This document shows positions 33,769 to 36,543 of a stretch of DNA of 36,543 bases, piece by piece. A model generated the notes under the pieces. That model was not told where the DNA came from. It did not search any database and was given only the letters and a program-made list of their open reading frames with translations. Origin of the DNA: Microcaldota archaeon (GTDB lineage: Archaea > Micrarchaeota > Micrarchaeia > Micrarchaeales > CABMGC01); assembly GCA_021845465.1 (NCBI GenBank), contig JAKBRL010000009.1:1-36543 (forward strand), read 5' to 3'. The translations under genes and the position numbers were made by a program. The stretch's first letter is position 1. Every line of letters starts with the position of its first letter.

Positions 33769-34608
33769 TTAGTTACCACCAAATTTACCCCAAGATATAG
33801 AGTTTGGAGTAGCGGTAGTTGTATTAGGTGCTGCTGGAATATTTGTTCCCTTGAAACCATAATATGTCATTGAGAAGGTTACATTTATAGCAAACGGATT
33901 AACGCCATGCTTTTCATTAGCGTTGTCATTATAAAGTATTACATAATTTGTACCATTCTTCACCGGTATTATCATAGTTTGGTTATTATATGGGGTAACT
34001 TGTGTCCACGGGGCTATATTTGATGTTACAGTTTCTCCAGTACACCAAGAACTCGTATTGTAAGAAGATACTGTATCATACCAAGGCTTCTCTCCAGAAA
34101 AGATTGCTGAGAAATAAACAGTGCTGAAATTGGCAGGTATTCCGGTATTTGTTTCATTGAAAACTATGTATCCGGAATAAGGAGCATAGAAAGAGAAGTT
34201 ATAGTAACCGCCGATCCAATAACAACCAGTTACATAGTTGTAGCCATTGTAATTATAGGATGGAGGTTGTAAGGTAAGTGTTTTTTGTGAGTATAATACT
34301 TGTTTTACGATTTGGACTGAGTTATTAACTGTTTGATTTTTTTGAGATTGAAGTAATGTGTACTGTGTTTTCAAAGAGGAATAATTAGATTTTAATGTTG
34401 TTAGGTTATTTAGTAGGTTAGAGTAATTGGCCTTGAGTGCGGATAGGGTTTTGTTTGCTGCGCTGGTGTTTTGTATAGGTGCTAGTTGTTGAGTATTTTT
34501 GGAGTTGTTTGAATTAAGATACAAAACCGCAACAGCTATGAGTAAAATTATAATCACAGCGACTAAAACAACTTGTACAGTTGTATTGTTTTTATTACTC
34601 TTTTCCAT
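33769..34608 (-). CDS. Membrane-anchored coiled-coil/beta-sandwich protein, paralogue A
   Basis: The 279-residue product has a short cytoplasmic start, a hydrophobic helix (about 10-30), a heptad-patterned coiled coil (about 50-95: LSALKANYSNLLNNLTTLKS, continuing) and an exterior beta-rich domain (about 110-265) with FYAPYSGYIVFNETNTG and the closing FAINVTFSMTYYG, two Cys and many sequons. It mirrors the 31789-32577 product in order and pattern. AGGAGGG ends 5 nt before the ATG at 34608, an unusually strong ribosome-binding site for this genome. It is the first gene of the operon. Function unknown. Confidence 0.62.
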   Translation of the reverse strand: MEKSNKNNTTVQVVLVAVIIILLIAVAVLYLNSNNSKNTQQLAPIQNTSAANKTLSALKANYSNLLNNLTTLKSNYSSLKTQYTLLQSQKNQTVNNSVQIVKQVLYSQKTLTLQPPSYNYNGYNYVTGCYWIGGYYNFSFYAPYSGYIVFNETNTGIPANFSTVYFSAIFSGEKPWYDTVSSYNTSSWCTGETVTSNIAPWTQVTPYNNQTMIIPVKNGTNYVILYNDNANEKHGVNPFAINVTFSMTYYGFKGTNIPAAPNTTTATPNSISWGKFGGN

Positions 34609-34686
34609 AAGACCCTCCTGTCTTGTTATTATTGAAGGCTAAAGGTTTAAATAAGTTTTTAGATTTATAAAATGAAGTAAAAGATG

Positions 34687-34866
34687 CTAAGGCAAGAATG
34701 CCTTTATCCCATATTCTGCATACATATTCAACATAACAATTACACAAATCGCTAGAAGTATCAGCAATATTGCAAAGATTAAACACCCTAGCCATCTACG
34801 CTCTTTAATGAATCTTTTAGTATTCCCAAAAAATCTGACTGCCTTCTTACTTGTAAAAGCATCCAT
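34687..34866 (-). CDS. Small single-helix membrane protein (59 residues)
   Basis: Read on the minus strand from ATG 34866, the product starts MDAFTSKKAVRFFGNTKRF, with a very basic N-terminus (Lys/Arg through KERRW, about residues 7-25), one hydrophobic helix (about 26-46: CLIFAILLILLAICVIVML) and a short exterior end, AEYGIKAFLP. A TATA-like TTTAAA is centred 24 nt upstream, fitting a leaderless transcript. It precedes the surface-protein operon by 78 nt on the same strand. Family unknown; the basic cytoplasmic side and hydrophobic helix resemble small membrane regulators or toxins, which is not established. Confidence 0.55.
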   Translation of the reverse strand: MDAFTSKKAVRFFGNTKRFIKERRWLGCLIFAILLILLAICVIVMLNMYAEYGIKAFLP

Positions 34867-34884
34867 ATAGAGTATTGTAAATGG

Positions 34885-34892
34885 AATTTAAA
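34885..34892 (-). promoter_or_regulatory. TATA-like box of the 59-residue membrane protein
   Basis: GTTTAAAT on the minus strand is centred about 24 nt before ATG 34866. The same bases mark the break where the HAD remnant begins on the other strand. Confidence 0.4.
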
Positions 34893-35044
34893 CTGCAAAT
34901 AATATAGATGCCAATCCGGAGGAATGCGTATTTGTAGATGACTTCCAGCCAAACATTACCGTTGCAAATGAATTGGGAATAAAAGGGATATTATTTACTA
35001 ATCTCCAAACACTTAAGAGTGATTTCAAAAAATTAGGCATCTGA
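34892..35044 (+). pseudogene. 3' remnant of a HAD-family hydrolase gene
   Basis: The frame gives about 50 residues ending at a TGA at 35042. It contains NPEECVFVDDFQPNITVANE, then LGIKGILFTNLQTLKSDFKK, which is the HAD subfamily IA end block: motif IV with its two Asp, then the A-x-x-L-G-x-x-x-I-L-F helix-strand pair. An in-frame TAA at 34889 and the lack of a start show that the first three quarters (motifs I-III) are missing. No matching 5' piece was found elsewhere in the window. The cut lies at the edge of the accessory region beside tRNA-Glu, suggesting deletion or replacement of the rest. Confidence 0.7.
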
Positions 35045-35079
35045 TAAATATATCTAAAAACCTTAATACCTAGCGCGTT

Positions 35080-35098
35080 CCCCCAACCTCGTTGGGGG
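35080..35098. terminator. Strong G+C hairpin in the 35045-35379 gene-free stretch
   Basis: CCCCCAAC and GTTGGGGG pair perfectly around CTC. It lies downstream of the HAD remnant stop and beyond the end of the secreted-protein gene at 35380. No T run follows on either strand. Nothing else supportable was seen in this 335-nt gap. Confidence 0.35.
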
Positions 35099-35379
35099 TT
35101 GAAGCTGATCCTGCAATAAATATACTCTTTCGTGAGGAAAAATATTTGGCGCGACTTGATGTTCTAACATTTTGTTTATTGAAGGTATTTCTGGTTCTAC
35201 TTTGTGGCCTTTATTTTTGTACCAGACACTCCAGTTAGATATGCTCTTCATATAATCACTCCCTCAAACCCATTTAAAAATTCTTTTGTACCTGTTCCAA
35301 TTACCTTATATATGTCATGCATGATTATCAGATCAAGCCTTTGCTAATACTACTTTTTTATTTTTCATATTTATTGACT

Positions 35380-36327
35380 TTAACTTCCCGGAGATTCTCT
35401 ATATATCCTAATCAATTCAGGAGAGACATCAACCTTAAACGGGCCTATTTTATTATTTACAGGCTTTTTTGGAATCTGGTCACTCATAAAAACCCTTTCC
35501 CCGGTCCTCGGAATAAAATATTTTGCACCCAAAACTAAATCATCTTTAGAAGGCAGTATCTCTGATGTATTCTTAAATTCCTGCATGTTAAGTTCAGGCA
35601 ATCCCGGTGTGGTTATGCTTAAAGTATAACTTACAGTTTCTACTGCGATTCCTGTATAAGTTCCCCACACGGAATTCTGTTTTCCGACGCATGCAGTTGC
35701 TGAACCCACATCAAACTCCTTTTCGGCTTTTACTTTTGGATTGCTGAGGTCCTCCAGCCTGAAATGAACCTTGCCTTTATCCACATCAAGCCCTATTTTA
35801 ATCGAATCTCCTTCGTTAATCGTTCCTCCTACAGTGGGCTCCCTGCCCACATCGCCATTAGGTGCATAAAGTGGTTTGTCTTCCACCATCAGTTGGTTTA
35901 ACAGGTAATAATTTCCCCCAAAGTAAATCAATCCCGTCTGGGCCCACATCTGATTATCCAAAAGGCAGTTAAGTTCATACCCTACCCACAAAACGTTAGT
36001 GACAGGCACAGCTTTAAGTTCAAGGCTCATTTCTTGAAATTTCAACTGAGGATTCAGATATTTTACTGCTATATGTGTAAAATACTCTTTTGCCGAAGGG
36101 CCTTGAAGCTCAGCATCCCCTTCTGGATTCTGGGCTTGGGCATAAGCGCGATCCTGTGTAAATAGAAGAGCAGTACCTAATGCCACAGGCAGAATAACTG
36201 ATCTGACTATCTCCTTAAAACTAATGCTATTACTTCCTTTTTCTTCATTGCCTTTTCCATTCCTACCTTTTTCCATACTCTGTAAGTCTGCCCCTATTCT
36301 CATTACTGCATCTTTTACGACTGGCAT
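35380..36327 (-). CDS. Secreted protein of unknown function
   Basis: The 315-residue product has a charged start (about 1-45), a signal-like hydrophobic segment (about 46-64: IVRSVILPVALGTALLF) with DRAYAQAQ after it as a possible cleavage region, and then about 245 exterior residues with strand pattern, paired Cys (in YELNCLLDNQ and ATACVGKQN) and a GDSIKIGLDVDKGKVHFRLED block suggesting a beta-sandwich. GGTGG lies 8 nt before ATG 36327 and a TATA-like TTTTTATAG further up, which supports this start although it leaves a long n-region; ATG at residue 18 is the alternative. No family is recognised. Confidence 0.6.
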   Translation of the reverse strand: MPVVKDAVMRIGADLQSMEKGRNGKGNEEKGSNSISFKEIVRSVILPVALGTALLFTQDRAYAQAQNPEGDAELQGPSAKEYFTHIAVKYLNPQLKFQEMSLELKAVPVTNVLWVGYELNCLLDNQMWAQTGLIYFGGNYYLLNQLMVEDKPLYAPNGDVGREPTVGGTINEGDSIKIGLDVDKGKVHFRLEDLSNPKVKAEKEFDVGSATACVGKQNSVWGTYTGIAVETVSYTLSITTPGLPELNMQEFKNTSEILPSKDDLVLGAKYFIPRTGERVFMSDQIPKKPVNNKIGPFKVDVSPELIRIYRESPGS

Positions 36328-36390
36328 CCAATTCCACCACTATAACACTATAAAAAAATAGATATTTAATGTTTTTGTATTAATAACCTG

Positions 36391-36543
36391 TCAATCCTGT
36401 TTTTTTCCTCTAAGCAACTCTAAAAAATCTATCCTGGATATCTCATTTCTTACTGATCTGTCTATGGCCTGGGAGATTTTTGTAGCTATATATTCGAATC
36501 GATCTTCATTAATTCTGTCAATATTTTTTGGAATGCGGATTTC
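36391..36543 (-). CDS. C-terminal end of an unidentified gene (5' end outside window)
   Basis: The frame is open from the right edge to TGA at 36391 and gives 50 residues starting EIRIPKNIDRINEDRFEYIA and ending ELLRGKKQD. It is charged and mostly helical. The opening resembles the strand R-I-P-K of ribbon-helix-helix or other small DNA-binding antitoxins followed by helices, but this is too little to assign. It is on the same strand as, and 63 nt upstream of, the secreted-protein gene. Confidence 0.4.
   Translation of the reverse strand, partial: EIRIPKNIDRINEDRFEYIATKISQAIDRSVRNEISRIDFLELLRGKKQD

Larger units (their letters stand above)
31223..34891. mobile_element. Candidate accessory region next to tRNA-Glu
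   Basis: Directly after tRNA-Glu comes a run of A+T-rich genes of unknown membrane/surface type, one with a frameshift, and the run ends against the 3' remnant of a HAD-family gene. These are signs of insertion or exchange at a tRNA. I found no integrase and no repeat of the tRNA 3' end downstream, so the right border and the element nature are unproven. Confidence 0.3.

Noticed and set aside
34595..34795. 66-codon minus-strand ORF before the surface-protein operon
   Set aside because: It overlaps a better-supported 59-residue membrane protein in another frame and has no promoter or hydrophobic pattern.
35063..35251. 62-codon minus-strand ORF
   Set aside because: Its end runs through a perfect G+C hairpin, there is no ribosome-binding site, and the product shows no domain or membrane pattern.
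1..36543. CRISPR array, rRNA gene, transposase or intein
   Set aside because: No regularly spaced direct repeats, no rRNA-like sequence, no transposase motifs, and the ATP synthase A and RfcL P-loops are uninterrupted.

Overview
This window comes from an archaeon. The main evidence is a complete A-type (archaeal/vacuolar) ATP synthase operon, the large clamp-loader subunit RfcL, an archaeal-style diphthamide ligase, tRNA genes without an encoded CCA end, and several genes whose start codon lies about 25 nt downstream of a TATA-like box (leaderless promoters). Compact gene packing and many small membrane-anchored hypothetical proteins suggest a small-genome (DPANN-like, perhaps Micrarchaeota-like) lineage; that placement is inference only.

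Bases 1-10,700 are core genome. After the membrane-anchor tail of a surface protein at the left edge lies a ten-gene minus-strand operon, transcribed right to left as H-I-K-E-C-F-A-B-D of the ATP synthase and then a diphthine-ammonia ligase joined by an ATGA overlap. Divergent from it is scpA-scpB (chromosome condensation).

Bases 10,703-20,677 form an integrated island. It begins at an intact tRNA-Val(CAC) gene and ends at a damaged copy of the 3' two thirds of that tRNA, and it contains the catalytic half of a tyrosine integrase. Its cargo is an A+T-rich operon: a GrpE-like exchange factor, an atypical Hsp70 with an extra beta-sandwich domain, a large J-like protein without the HPD motif, and a classic AAA+ ATPase. 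This is a self-contained Hsp70 machine plus an unfoldase-like ATPase and is the most interesting system in the window. A DUF3800 gene, a strongly structured RNA candidate and two surface/membrane genes complete the island.

Bases 20,850-31,100 are mixed: small membrane or unknown proteins, an NADPH-dependent FMN-reductase-like flavoprotein, a possible SAM-binding Rossmann protein, an HTH regulator, a KaiC-like ATPase, a Cys-repeat surface protein, a DHH phosphoesterase, a two-helix K+ channel with one RCK domain, and RfcL.

Bases 31,148-35,044 look like a second accessory region beside tRNA-Glu(CTC). It holds a frameshifted membrane gene; an operon in which two related TM/coiled-coil/beta-sandwich proteins flank a membrane J-domain protein with an intact HPD; a 59-residue membrane peptide; and, at the far side, the 3' remnant of a HAD-family hydrolase. 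A secreted protein and the tail of an unidentified gene end the window. No CRISPR array, rRNA gene or transposase was seen.
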